DNA of 64,000 bases. Source: Pseudoalteromonas sp. DL-6 (GTDB lineage Bacteria; Pseudomonadota; Gammaproteobacteria; Enterobacterales; Alteromonadaceae). This document shows positions 1 to 8,776 of the stretch, piece by piece. The DNA is taken from contig NZ_CP019770.1 of assembly GCF_004328665.1 (NCBI RefSeq), positions 2,294,001 through 2,358,000 on the forward strand, written 5' to 3'. The first letter of the stretch is position 1; each line of letters opens with the position of its first letter. Below the pieces are notes generated by a model that was not told where the DNA came from, ran no database searches, and saw nothing but the letters and a program-made list of their open reading frames with translations. Position numbers and translations under genes: made by a program.

Positions 1-21
1 AGACGCCCACATTAAAATCAT
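1..21 (-). CDS. ccmI: Probable start of ccmI, cut by the window edge
   Basis: An ATG directly abuts the ccmH stop codon (TAA then ATG on the minus strand) and opens seven codons, M-I-L-M-W-A-S, before the window ends. ccmI (TPR apocytochrome chaperone) usually follows ccmH and starts with a short hydrophobic segment, which fits. Only the position and these seven residues support the call. Confidence 0.45.
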
Positions 22-483
22 TTAACTTTGCTCCTGACGTTTATTTTGTTTAATCAACTTATTGAGCATCACTTCATCAGTGTCACTCCACGTTTGTTTT
101 ACCGACGCTTTACGCTGGCGAATAACAATAAAGCCAAAGCCTATTATTACAATGAGTACTGGCAACACCCACAGAATTAACGTAGCCGGCGTTACTGGTG
201 GATCGTAATGAACAAAGTAGCCATAGCGGTCAATCATATAATCAATAACTTCGTCTTTGCTTTTACCATCTTTTACTAACGCCAATACGCGATCGCGTAA
301 GTCTTTTGCAACTACGGCGTCTGAATCAGCAATATTTTGATTTTGACATTTGGGACAACGTAATTCTTTAGTTAGCTCTTCAAAACGAACCGCTTGCTCG
401 TTGCTATCAAATTGATAACGGTCTTGTTGAGCAAACGCAGCTAAACTAATAAATAAGCTAAGGGTTAATAAAAACAATCTCAT
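22..483 (-). CDS. ccmH: CcmH, cytochrome c maturation thiol oxidoreductase
   Basis: Membrane-anchored periplasmic protein that keeps the haem-binding cysteines of apocytochrome c reduced before haem ligation. A signal peptide is visible at residues 1-18 (cleavage after AAFA). The family motif LRCPKC holds the redox pair Cys43/Cys46, and one membrane segment lies at about 102-121 with a basic tail after it. At 153 residues this is the short form without the CcmI TPR fusion. It overlaps the ccmG stop codon by 4 nt, so it is translated within the ccmABCDEFGH unit. Confidence 0.95.
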   Translation of the reverse strand: MRLFLLTLSLFISLAAFAQQDRYQFDSNEQAVRFEELTKELRCPKCQNQNIADSDAVVAKDLRDRVLALVKDGKSKDEVIDYMIDRYGYFVHYDPPVTPATLILWVLPVLIVIIGFGFIVIRQRKASVKQTWSDTDEVMLNKLIKQNKRQEQS

Positions 484-1052
484 GGCTGCAGCTCCTGCAT
501 AAGAGGCGCAAACTTAGCGCGCCAAACTCGAGGGTTTATATCACCAGTGTGGTGTAACAAAATAGTGCCATTTTTATCAACTAAAAATGTTTCTGGTGCT
601 CCGGACACACCCAAATCTAACGCCAAAGAGCGCTCTAAATCTAAAATATTAAATTGATAAGGGTTACCTGCGCGCGCAAGCATATTACTCACATCGTCAC
701 GCAGTGCTTGCATATCAAACGGGCCATCAAAATCAGCATCGTAGCTTTGTACATAATACAAGCCGATAATTTTAATGCCTTGCTCGCGAAGCTTAGTTAA
801 ATAATCAAGCTCAGCTAGACACGTTGGGCACCATGTGCCCCACACGTTCAATAAATACACGTCACCTTTTAATTGCTCATCAGTCCAACGTTTGTCATCT
901 TGCATTAAATCAGGCAAGTTGAATGCTGGTAAGGTTTGACCAATGCGCCCAGTTTGTATTTCCCGAGGGTTAGCAAACAACCCTTGATATAAAAACACAC
1001 AAATAAAGATAAAAATTAGTAAAGGTACAACTGCCATCAATTTACGCTTCAT
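480..1052 (-). CDS. ccmG: CcmG/DsbE, thioredoxin-like reductase of cytochrome c maturation
   Basis: Periplasmic thioredoxin-fold protein that passes electrons to the CcmH/apocytochrome thiols. It has one N-terminal membrane anchor (about residues 5-25), the active site WCPTC with Cys75 and Cys78, and the cis-proline loop GAPE near residue 153. The 190-residue length is usual. It overlaps ccmF by 4 nt and ccmH by 4 nt, typical of translational coupling in this operon. Confidence 0.95.
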   Translation of the reverse strand: MKRKLMAVVPLLIFIFICVFLYQGLFANPREIQTGRIGQTLPAFNLPDLMQDDKRWTDEQLKGDVYLLNVWGTWCPTCLAELDYLTKLREQGIKIIGLYYVQSYDADFDGPFDMQALRDDVSNMLARAGNPYQFNILDLERSLALDLGVSGAPETFLVDKNGTILLHHTGDINPRVWRAKFAPLMQELQP

Positions 1053-3010
1053 AATGCCCCCTCTAATTCATCTTTGCGAGGTGTAGCGCGATAACGCTTA
1101 TCAAATAAAATTACAAAACCAGCGAGTGAGATCAGAACACCACCAATCCACATCCAACGCACAAACGGCTTGTGGTAAATACGTAATGACCAAGCCCCTT
1201 CACTTAATTGCTCTCCAAGGGCGAGGTATAAATCGCGAGTAAACCCAGCATCTATTGCGGCTTCAGTCATAAACTGCATACCAATGTCGTATCGGCGTTT
1301 TTCTGCATAAAGACGCGCAATTGTTGTGTCTTCTTTTAGTACTGTTACCACACCCGCATGACCGCTATAGTTTGCACCACGAATTGTCTTCACGCCTTCA
1401 AAACGGTATTGATACTGATTTAGCTGTACGCTATCACCAGGCTTCATTGATACATCACGCTCAACTGAATACGCCGAAGTAAGCGTAATACCGGCAATAA
1501 CAAAGGCCAAACCAACATGGCCAAGCACCATAGCCCAATAACTTAAACCTAAGCGTTTGATGCCGAGCTTAAGTGAGCCATGAACAGCAGCCTTGGTGTA
1601 AAGGTCGATAAAGGTAGCAATAAATATCCATACACCTAACGTAGTTGCTAATAGAGTGAGCGGCGTAACTACTTCATAACTGCTAAACAGCCACGCACAG
1701 GTAATAACGACACTGGCTAGTGCGCCAACAAATAGTTTGTTTTGTAAAAATGCCCATTTATTTTGCTTCCAGCGCAAAAATGGTCCTATGCCCATTAAAA
1801 TCGCAAATGGCACCAGTAGAATTGCAAACATTTTATTAAAGAAAGGTTCGCCAATAGAAATACTACCTAAGCCCATTTCTTTGTGCACCATAGGTAATAA
1901 AGTACCTAATAGTACAATTAAGGTGGCAACCACTAAGAAAATGTTATTTAGCCAAAGTGCTACTTCACGAGAGACAAACTTATAACGTCCTTCACTTTTA
2001 ACTTGTGAAACACGCAAGCCGTAAAGCGCTAAGCCGCCGCCAACAACAATAGCTAAGAAAGCAAGAATAAATAGCCCACGATCCGGATCGGTTGCAAAGG
2101 CGTGCACCGAAACAATAATCCCTGAACGAACAATAAAAGTGCCCAGTAAACTTAATGAAAAAGCAGCAATTGCTAATAATACGGTCCATGATTTAAATAC
2201 ACCGCGCTTTTCAGTCACACTTAAAGAGTGTAATAAAGCCGTTGCCACTAACCATGGCATCAGTGATGCGTTCTCAACTGGATCCCAGAACCACCAGCCG
2301 CCCCAGCCAAGTTCTGCATAAGCCCACCAACTACCAATGGTAATACCTAAGGTTAAAAAGCCCCATGCAGTCATCGTCCATGGGCGTGACCACTTAGCCC
2401 AGGTATTATCGAGCTTACCGGTTAACAACGCGGCAATAGCAAAGGAAAAAGCCACAGAAAGACCCACATACCCCATGTAAAGTAATGGTGGATGAATGAT
2501 CATACCTGGGTCTTGTAATAATGGGTTTAAATCTCGCCCTTCAACTGGGAAATAGGGCAATAAACGCTCAAACGGACTTGACAGCAATAAGGTGTACATC
2601 ATAAAGCCGACACCTAAAAAGCCAAGCACACCTAATACACGAGCACGAAGCACCCAAGGAAGTGACTTTGAACGCACCGCGACCAGAGCTGTCCACCCGG
2701 CTTGCATAAGTAACCACAGTAAAATAGCGCCTTCATGACCACCCCATGTAGAGGTGATTTTATAATACCAAGGTAAGGTGCTACTTGAATGATAAGCAAC
2801 GTAAGACACGGTAAAATCATCGGTTAGGCTGGCATAAATAAGAACAGCGAACGACAAAGCAACAAATGCAAACTGACCAACCGCTAATGATGGCGCTGCG
2901 CGCATCAATCGAAGATTACCTGTGTGTGCTCCCCAAAGTGGGAAAATACACAACAGCACACTGAGCACCATGGCCAATGTTAAAGAAAAATAACCAATTT
3001 CTGGGATCAT
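1049..3010 (-). CDS. ccmF: CcmF, haem lyase subunit of cytochrome c maturation
   Basis: Large polytopic inner-membrane protein that ligates haem from holo-CcmE to apocytochrome c. The tryptophan-rich haem-handling motif WGGWWFWDPVENAS lies near residue 240, with many hydrophobic segments around it. I place the start at the ATG giving MIPEIGYF (3010). It has a GGGAG ribosome site 6 nt upstream and matches the usual CcmF N-terminus; a GTG twelve bases further up lies on that ribosome site. The ccmE stop codon is one base upstream of the chosen ATG. Confidence 0.94.
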   Translation of the reverse strand: MIPEIGYFSLTLAMVLSVLLCIFPLWGAHTGNLRLMRAAPSLAVGQFAFVALSFAVLIYASLTDDFTVSYVAYHSSSTLPWYYKITSTWGGHEGAILLWLLMQAGWTALVAVRSKSLPWVLRARVLGVLGFLGVGFMMYTLLLSSPFERLLPYFPVEGRDLNPLLQDPGMIIHPPLLYMGYVGLSVAFSFAIAALLTGKLDNTWAKWSRPWTMTAWGFLTLGITIGSWWAYAELGWGGWWFWDPVENASLMPWLVATALLHSLSVTEKRGVFKSWTVLLAIAAFSLSLLGTFIVRSGIIVSVHAFATDPDRGLFILAFLAIVVGGGLALYGLRVSQVKSEGRYKFVSREVALWLNNIFLVVATLIVLLGTLLPMVHKEMGLGSISIGEPFFNKMFAILLVPFAILMGIGPFLRWKQNKWAFLQNKLFVGALASVVITCAWLFSSYEVVTPLTLLATTLGVWIFIATFIDLYTKAAVHGSLKLGIKRLGLSYWAMVLGHVGLAFVIAGITLTSAYSVERDVSMKPGDSVQLNQYQYRFEGVKTIRGANYSGHAGVVTVLKEDTTIARLYAEKRRYDIGMQFMTEAAIDAGFTRDLYLALGEQLSEGAWSLRIYHKPFVRWMWIGGVLISLAGFVILFDKRYRATPRKDELEGAL

Positions 3011-3011
3011 A

Positions 3012-3491
3012 TCAGCTCCCACTATCTAAGTTATATTTTGGCTTTTCGTGCTTAATGCCTTTTACTGCCTCAGCAACTTCTGCCGGCATATATTCTTCAT
3101 CATGCTTAGCCAACACTTCAAATGCTTCAATCACGTTAGGCTCAACTAACACACCTTGCGCAACAATCCCTTGTCCTTCACGAAACAAATCAGGCAAAAT
3201 ACCTTGATAGCGTACCGTTACCAATGGCCCCGTATCAATCAGCTTAAAGCTTACTTTTAAGCTTTGTTCATTTCTGATCACAGAGCCTGGCACTACCATG
3301 CCGCCAATTCTCAGCTTTTGGCCTACAAACGGCTTTTCTTTATTGGGACCTTTACCATCAATTAATTCGCTGGGGGTGTAAAACAAATTAATATTTTCTT
3401 GTAAGGCGTACAACACTAAACCTATTGATCCACCAATACCAAAGAGTACGGCGATAATAACCAAAAGGCGTTTTTTACGTCTAGGGTTCAC
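3012..3491 (-). CDS. ccmE: CcmE, periplasmic haem chaperone
   Basis: Carries haem covalently on a histidine between the CcmABCD complex and CcmF. One N-terminal membrane anchor lies at about residues 9-28 behind a basic stretch (PRRKKR), followed by the OB-fold. The haem-binding motif HDEEY is present, with His130 and Tyr134. The start codon is GTG and overlaps the ccmD stop (GTGA). The 159-residue length is typical. Confidence 0.95.
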   Translation of the reverse strand: MNPRRKKRLLVIIAVLFGIGGSIGLVLYALQENINLFYTPSELIDGKGPNKEKPFVGQKLRIGGMVVPGSVIRNEQSLKVSFKLIDTGPLVTVRYQGILPDLFREGQGIVAQGVLVEPNVIEAFEVLAKHDEEYMPAEVAEAVKGIKHEKPKYNLDSGS

Positions 3492-3691
3492 GAGGTTTGC
3501 TCCTGCTTAGAATTTTTAATTCGAGTTTCACGTGCAATTTGTTGCTCAACCGATGCTAAAATTTGTTTTTTGTCGCGTAACGAGCTAAATAAAATACCTA
3601 ATAGAATCAATGCACATGTACCAAAAGAAAGCCATACATAAAAACCATAGCCTCCCATTGCAATAAAATCTGAAAACGAGTCAAACTGCAT
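3488..3691 (-). CDS. ccmD: CcmD, small membrane subunit of the haem exporter complex
   Basis: Small (67-residue) inner-membrane protein that stabilises the CcmC-CcmE-haem complex. The first half holds one hydrophobic segment (about 16-36), with the conserved aromatic-glycine approach YGFYVW just before it. The rest is a charged cytoplasmic tail. It is assigned by size, topology and position between ccmC and ccmE; sequence conservation in this family is low. Confidence 0.9.
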   Translation of the reverse strand: MQFDSFSDFIAMGGYGFYVWLSFGTCALILLGILFSSLRDKKQILASVEQQIARETRIKNSKQEQTS

Positions 3692-3693
3692 AA

Positions 3694-4431
3694 TTACCCC
3701 TTAGTTAACAACTGTCGCACCCATGGGCGGTGCTTTTCACGGTGTAAAATTTCATTTTTAAGACGAATTAAAGTCACCGTACCGACAAACGCGGCAAAGG
3801 CTAAAATATTAATCATTAATGGCCAAAACATACTAGGGTCAACCGCATCGCGATTAAACTTAGTGATACTCGCCCCTTGGTGCAGGGTATTCCACCACTC
3901 CACCGAAAAGTGAATAATAGGTAGGTTGATCACCCCTACAATGGCTAAAATAGACGCGGCGCGACCTGCTGACTTTTTATCTTCAAAGGCATGGTACAAA
4001 GACAACACCCCTAAGTATAAAAATAATAAAATAAGCTCAGAAGTCAGTCGTGCATCCCATACCCACCAAGCGCCCCACATAGGTTTACCCCATGCAGCAC
4101 CGGTAATTAAAGCTATTGCAGTCATACACGCGCCAACAGGCGCGATTGCAATTACCGCAAGCTCGGCATTACGTAGTTGCCATACCAAGGCAACAATGGC
4201 TGCAATCGCCATTGATGAATAGGCGCCCATAGATAAAATAGCGGAGGGCACGTGAATAAAAATAATACGGTAACTGTCTTTTTGTTGGTAATCGGCAGGG
4301 GCAAAACCTAATCCCCAAACCCAACCAACAATCATACTAACGACCGTTACTACTGCAAAATATGGCAGTAGAGTATTGCATAACTGATATGCTCGCTCTG
4401 CTTTCGCATACGGATGTAACCACTTCCACAT
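3694..4431 (-). CDS. ccmC: CcmC, haem delivery protein
   Basis: Polytopic inner-membrane protein that presents haem to CcmE. The WWD domain (WGAWWVWDARLTSE) lies at about residues 119-132, flanked by conserved histidines (His60 in IFIHVP and a later one in the IIHFS loop). The 245-residue length and about six hydrophobic segments are normal. It starts 1 nt after the ccmB stop. Confidence 0.95.
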   Translation of the reverse strand: MWKWLHPYAKAERAYQLCNTLLPYFAVVTVVSMIVGWVWGLGFAPADYQQKDSYRIIFIHVPSAILSMGAYSSMAIAAIVALVWQLRNAELAVIAIAPVGACMTAIALITGAAWGKPMWGAWWVWDARLTSELILLFLYLGVLSLYHAFEDKKSAGRAASILAIVGVINLPIIHFSVEWWNTLHQGASITKFNRDAVDPSMFWPLMINILAFAAFVGTVTLIRLKNEILHREKHRPWVRQLLTKG

Positions 4432-4432
4432 A

Positions 4433-5119
4433 TTAACTTACACTCACTTTTAATGCTGATGATATGGCAATTGGCGCACTGATAATCGCAACGACTAACA
4501 TGGCACCAAGGATTGCAAGCTGACCACTGTAATCCAGCGACATAGTGCTGGTATCAATAGCGGAAGTTGCAAAAATTAAAACCGGAATATACAAAGGCAG
4601 CACTAGTAAGCTCATTAAAATGCCGCCTTTTTGTAATCCCACAGTCAAACCCGCTCCTATTGCGCCAATAAAGCTCAATAAGGGAGTTCCTAGTAATAGC
4701 GTTAATAACGTAGCCATTAAGGCCGTCGTTTCTAAATTTAATAACAAAGCAAATAAGGGGGTCATTAGTACCAGCGGTAAGCCAGTGATCACCCAATGTG
4801 CCGCTACTTTAGCTAACACGGTTAATGATAAAGGATACGAAGAAGCAATTAGTTGCTCCAAAGAGCCATCGTTATAGTCGTCTCTAAATAGCTTATCGAG
4901 TCCAAGCATGGTTGATAATAAAGCCGCAACCCAGATAATGCCCGGCGCCATTCTTGATAACAACCCAGGCTCAGGCCCTATCGCTAATGGAAACAACGAG
5001 ATAACAATTAAAAAAAATAAGATGGGATTGACTATTTCAGCACGCTGACGAAAAGCGAGCTTAACGTCTTTACTAAATACCGCGACAAATAACTGCCAAT
5101 ATGAGTGCTGTCGTGTCAT
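4433..5119 (-). CDS. ccmB: CcmB, membrane subunit of the CcmAB ABC transporter
   Basis: Permease partner of CcmA. The CcmAB ATPase releases holo-CcmE from CcmC. The 228-residue protein has about six hydrophobic segments and a cytoplasmic N-terminus containing FAFRQRAEI-like charged residues (LAFRQRAEIVNP). The start overlaps the ccmA stop as TAATG, indicating coupling. Confidence 0.94.
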   Translation of the reverse strand: MTRQHSYWQLFVAVFSKDVKLAFRQRAEIVNPILFFLIVISLFPLAIGPEPGLLSRMAPGIIWVAALLSTMLGLDKLFRDDYNDGSLEQLIASSYPLSLTVLAKVAAHWVITGLPLVLMTPLFALLLNLETTALMATLLTLLLGTPLLSFIGAIGAGLTVGLQKGGILMSLLVLPLYIPVLIFATSAIDTSTMSLDYSGQLAILGAMLVVAIISAPIAISSALKVSVS

Positions 5120-5760
5120 TAGTGGCGGTACTCCAAAGTCAAGGTTTGTAAGTCACTAAAATGGGTGGTTAGGTCTTGATGTGTTGTTAACAAAATGGCG
5201 CCCCCCTTTGATAAATGCTCAGTAAAACGTTGCTGTAAAAAGGCAACGCCACTTTTATCGAGCGCAGTAAAAGGTTCGTCTAAAATCCACAACTTAGCTT
5301 CAGATAACCATAATCTGACCAAAGCTACTCGTCTTTGTTGACCCGCCGATAAGGTTCTAACAGGCACATCTTCCAGCCCTACCAAACCTAGCTTACTTAA
5401 TAAAGAGTATAAGTCAGGGGTGTCAACGTAACCATTAATAGCCAACCAATGTGTTACATTTTCAAGTGCACTGAGTTGTACGTTCACACCAGTTTTATGG
5501 CCTATATATAATAAGTCTCTGGCGTATTCGTCATAATATTTTTTGATAGATTGATTAAGGTATAAAATATCACCTTCATCTGGCAGCGAAAAACCGGCAA
5601 CAATGCGCAATAACGATGTTTTACCTGCCCCATTAGGACCAGCTAACTGCATGATTTGACCGCTTTTAAGGCTAAAATTAAGTTCATCAAACAAACAACG
5701 CTCTTGCTTGATACAAGTAACGGACTTAATGTGTAACAAGATGACGATTCTCTCTGCCAA
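5119..5760 (-). CDS. ccmA: CcmA, ATPase of the CcmAB ABC transporter
   Basis: Cytoplasmic ABC ATPase that powers release of haem-loaded CcmE. Walker A GPNGAGKT lies at residues 41-48, the signature LSAGQQRR at about 137-144 and Walker B LWILDEP at about 157-163. First gene of the ccm unit. Family members usually begin closer to the first beta strand, so the true start could be a little downstream (for example a TTG at residue 8); no clear ribosome site decides this. Confidence 0.93.
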   Translation of the reverse strand: MAERIVILLHIKSVTCIKQERCLFDELNFSLKSGQIMQLAGPNGAGKTSLLRIVAGFSLPDEGDILYLNQSIKKYYDEYARDLLYIGHKTGVNVQLSALENVTHWLAINGYVDTPDLYSLLSKLGLVGLEDVPVRTLSAGQQRRVALVRLWLSEAKLWILDEPFTALDKSGVAFLQQRFTEHLSKGGAILLTTHQDLTTHFSDLQTLTLEYRH

Positions 5761-5852
5761 AAATTAGCGGTAAGTCTACCATAATGATAGGGTAATACGA
5801 ATATTGCTTTAGAATCGATTTACTTAAAATAAAGAAAACTTGATATAAAATA

Positions 5853-8018
5853 ATGAATACACCAACGCACATTACATTGACTAACCCACAGGTTAGTAAT
5901 CAAACAAGCAATTCAGGTCAACCTGTGTTACCGACATTGCCTGAAGAAGTGCTGGCGGCTAAAAACATTCAGTTTTCTAAAGAGTCAGTAACCTTAGATG
6001 TGTTTATGAATAAGCATTGGCAAACAATTCGGCTCACTGTTAATGATGCACCGACAAATGTTGAAAAAATAGCAAGCGCTAACATACAGCTAAGTGCAGA
6101 TGGTAAAAGCTTAACCATTATTCCTAACAACAGTACCTTATCAATTAAACAACCAGAACAGTTACAGCGGTTTTTAAACTTTATAAACACTCAAAGTGAT
6201 ATTCAAAACAACCCGCTATCGATACAAGTCATATTAAAACCAACGCCAAAACTGGTGATTGAAAAATTTAATGCCAGCATCGCCATTAATAAACAAATAG
6301 CGCAATTACTAGCACAAGAACCCTTATTAAAAGGCATAATTGAGACTGATGGCAAAGGTACACGGCTAAATATCATTAATCGTTTTGCTGACATTGTACA
6401 TTCTCAACCTTTAAGCCAGGCAAAACTAACACAATTAGTTGCTAACAATTTAGGTCATGCTCAGCTTCATGCTATGCCCAAGTTTGCGGTACTAACTCCA
6501 AATACCGCAAAAAGCTCGTTAAATATTAGCTTAAGCCATCAACAGTTATCTGAACTACCTACAACGCCGACTAAGGTAACTATTAGCAGCCAAGCAGATA
6601 AACTATTAATTAAAACAGCTTATCAAAATATAACCGTGGAGCTTAAAAACTCATTTAGCAAACCATTTAATGAGATGCTGTCACAGCAACCGCAAGTTGC
6701 TCTCGATTCGCAAAAAATTAAGTCTCATCCACTTAGTACCGTTAATAGTCCAATTCAATCATGGCTAAAAAGCAGTTTTGCTGATTTTAAAACGCGTATT
6801 TTAGATGCAGTAAAACATTTTGAAAGCAAGCCATTTACCACTACATTAAATGCATATCAAAAACCAAATATTGTTGTTAATGAACAACAAAAATGGCTCT
6901 CACCAACGCAAAAAATAGACATTACGCAATTAAAGAGCCCTTTAGGAACTGCCCCCCCTTTAGTGCAACTAACCCAGCAGCTAAAAACCAGTATCTCTTT
7001 ATGGCAACAGCGGACGTTATCAACATCCGTAGACTTGCACCCTGTTGTTACCCAATCAGCACAAACAGCTAATCGATCCTTAGCAGCCGTTAATCATTTA
7101 CAACCGCTGGAAAAGCTATTATTAGCAACCGTTTTAAAGCAAACCGCAACCGCTCCAATAGAGCAAAAAGAAGCAAGCAAACACGTTCTAAGCAGCCAAC
7201 TGAACACCATTGTAGCTAAGATGACTGATCAGGGTACTGACTTAAACCGCTTGGTTAATCAAGCTTTTAACCGTATGTTGTCAGAAAGTAATTTACACCC
7301 AACCACCATACAACGTGAAATACTCAGCACTATAAAGCCGACACAACTGCCCAATGACACCTTGCAAAGCTCGTTTAATCGAGGTGTAGAACAACTTTCA
7401 TTAAGCATTTTAGCTGCACCGATTATTAACCAAAACCCAACTGCCGTTAGCATTAATAATCAAAGCGGTTTAGAGGCACTACTTCAGGTTTTATTACCAA
7501 GCTTCAAGACCGGTAATAATACCAATAAGTTATTAGAACAGTTACAGCAACCACAAGTGCAAGCATTAGCAGGTGAATTAACACAAATTAAAAACACCTT
7601 AAGCCAAGTGCAAGCTCCCGTTTTGAGCCAGCAGCCTGACACTAACTCCTTAGTGCAGTTTTTATTGCCTATGAAACTGCCACCAGAGGCGGCACAAACA
7701 GAAATATCGTTAGGACAATATAAAAAGCCAAACAATGACAAATTAGCGGATAAAAACGTGTGGTTTGTAAGATTAAATTTTGATTATGCTGAACTAGGTA
7801 AGTTGCAAATAACCGCAGAGTTGATGGACAAAGCATTAGATTGTCAGTTATTAGCGTCCACTCAAGCTGTAAGCGCGTTGGCTCATCCACACCTTGATAA
7901 TTTACGCTCAAAATTGGCAAAACAGGGCTTGCAAGTGGGCGACCTAAACTTAAAACGCGCAGATGACAGCCATCAAGCTTTTTACCAATCCCATGCCATT
8001 ATAAATATTAAGGTTTAG
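5853..8018 (+). CDS. Second FliK-like protein (FliK2), hook-length-control C-terminal domain
   Basis: 721-residue Gln/Asn/Ser/Thr-rich protein, divergent from the canonical FliK also in this window. The last ~120 residues fit the Flg_hook domain: a segment reading LNFDYAELGKLQITAEL, then DNLRSKLAKQGLQVGDLNL, matching the usual 'LG.L.V...LR..L...GL' pattern. The long N-terminal part has no domain I recognise, no signal peptide and no membrane segment, as expected for an export-dependent ruler. It is followed 2 nt later by the FlhB-like gene, so the two are probably made together. It stands alone on the plus strand between the ccm and chemotaxis units. The ribosome site before the ATG is poor. 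Function in hook or export control is inference. Confidence 0.72.
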   Translation: MNTPTHITLTNPQVSNQTSNSGQPVLPTLPEEVLAAKNIQFSKESVTLDVFMNKHWQTIRLTVNDAPTNVEKIASANIQLSADGKSLTIIPNNSTLSIKQPEQLQRFLNFINTQSDIQNNPLSIQVILKPTPKLVIEKFNASIAINKQIAQLLAQEPLLKGIIETDGKGTRLNIINRFADIVHSQPLSQAKLTQLVANNLGHAQLHAMPKFAVLTPNTAKSSLNISLSHQQLSELPTTPTKVTISSQADKLLIKTAYQNITVELKNSFSKPFNEMLSQQPQVALDSQKIKSHPLSTVNSPIQSWLKSSFADFKTRILDAVKHFESKPFTTTLNAYQKPNIVVNEQQKWLSPTQKIDITQLKSPLGTAPPLVQLTQQLKTSISLWQQRTLSTSVDLHPVVTQSAQTANRSLAAVNHLQPLEKLLLATVLKQTATAPIEQKEASKHVLSSQLNTIVAKMTDQGTDLNRLVNQAFNRMLSESNLHPTTIQREILSTIKPTQLPNDTLQSSFNRGVEQLSLSILAAPIINQNPTAVSINNQSGLEALLQVLLPSFKTGNNTNKLLEQLQQPQVQALAGELTQIKNTLSQVQAPVLSQQPDTNSLVQFLLPMKLPPEAAQTEISLGQYKKPNNDKLADKNVWFVRLNFDYAELGKLQITAELMDKALDCQLLASTQAVSALAHPHLDNLRSKLAKQGLQVGDLNLKRADDSHQAFYQSHAIINIKV

Positions 8019-8020
8019 TC

Positions 8021-8329
8021 ATGACGGATTCATTTAAAAGCAATTCAGCAATTGGGCTACTCTACGAGGCAGGCAATTCACCCACCGTTAGCGCTAAAGG
8101 ATTTGGCGAGCTGGCAGATGAAATTATTGCCCTAGCTAAAGATAAAGGAATTCTAATCCATCAAGATGAAGCACTTGCAAATACACTCTCGAAATTAGAG
8201 CTCGGCGAAGAAATCCCTAAAGAGCTTTACTTTGTTATTGCTGAGCTGATTGCTTTTTCATATGTGGTAAGAGGAAAATTTCCGCCCGGATGGCAAGACT
8301 TTCAAGGAAAGCTCAATATAAAAGCATAA
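8021..8329 (+). CDS. flhX: FlhX: free-standing FlhB cytoplasmic-domain homologue
   Basis: 102-residue soluble protein that aligns along most of its length with the part of FlhB following the NPTH cleavage site. Compare AIGLLYEAG...PTVSAKGFGELADEI here with VALKYDTERAG...VLAKGVDELAMQI in FlhB of this window. There is no membrane part and no NPTH, so it resembles the cleaved FlhB(CC) fragment. Proteins of this type (FlhX) can replace FlhB(CC) in other bacteria. It lies 2 nt after the FliK-like gene; since FliK normally acts on FlhB(CC), the pairing is suggestive. Confidence 0.82.
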   Translation: MTDSFKSNSAIGLLYEAGNSPTVSAKGFGELADEIIALAKDKGILIHQDEALANTLSKLELGEEIPKELYFVIAELIAFSYVVRGKFPPGWQDFQGKLNIKA

Positions 8330-8347
8330 TCCACTGTGATAAAAACA

Positions 8348-8370
8348 AAAAAGGCGCTAAGCGCCTTTTT
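8348..8370. terminator. Bidirectional terminator between flhX and the DUF2802 gene
   Basis: Perfect 10-bp stem (AAAAAGGCGC / GCGCCTTTTT) with a TAA loop, giving a T-run on both strands. It serves both convergent units. Its right arm lies inside the last codons of the minus-strand gene, whose stop is at 8357. Confidence 0.88.
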
Positions 8371-8758
8371 GTTTATGTAAAGAAAATAACAGTTCTGCTT
8401 CGGCGCGGGGTAATTCACACTCGCGAATAACCTCATCTAAATCAGCACCTAGCTCAACCATTTTTACTGCACGAGAGTAAATTTTAGCATCTGGATCATC
8501 GTATTTTTGAGCAGCTTGTTGCTGTATAAGCTCTTGGTTTTGTTGTTCTACCTCAAGCACTCGTTTACCAATACTTAGTAACCCAGTTCGTAACTCAGAG
8601 ACTTCGCTACGTAAAATATCAATCTGCTCTGATGAATCTTTAAATTGCTGTAATTGTGCGTCAAGCTCATTCGCATACCGCTTTTTAAACATCACAATTA
8701 ACAGCAACGAGAATAGCCCAAAGACTAAACCCGCAATTGCAATACCAAGTAATAACAT
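8357..8758 (-). CDS. DUF2802 membrane-anchored coiled-coil protein at the end of the chemotaxis operon
   Basis: 133 residues: one N-terminal membrane segment (about 2-25), a Gln/Glu-rich coiled coil (about 28-88), then a compact C-terminal helical domain containing AVKMVELGADLDEVIRECEL and ending in a Lys-rich tail. I recognise it as the DUF2802 family, which in polar flagellates often follows cheW. Its function is unknown to me. A structural or anchoring role at the pole is possible, but nothing in the sequence proves it. Confidence 0.8.
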   Translation of the reverse strand: MLLLGIAIAGLVFGLFSLLLIVMFKKRYANELDAQLQQFKDSSEQIDILRSEVSELRTGLLSIGKRVLEVEQQNQELIQQQAAQKYDDPDAKIYSRAVKMVELGADLDEVIRECELPRAEAELLFSLHKQKGA

Positions 8759-8776
8759 AATTTTATGTAGAGAAGC

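Noticed and set aside
5853..8018. Second fliK as evidence of a complete lateral flagellar system
   Set aside because: No second set of basal-body, hook or flagellin assembly genes occurs in the window; only flhX accompanies it.
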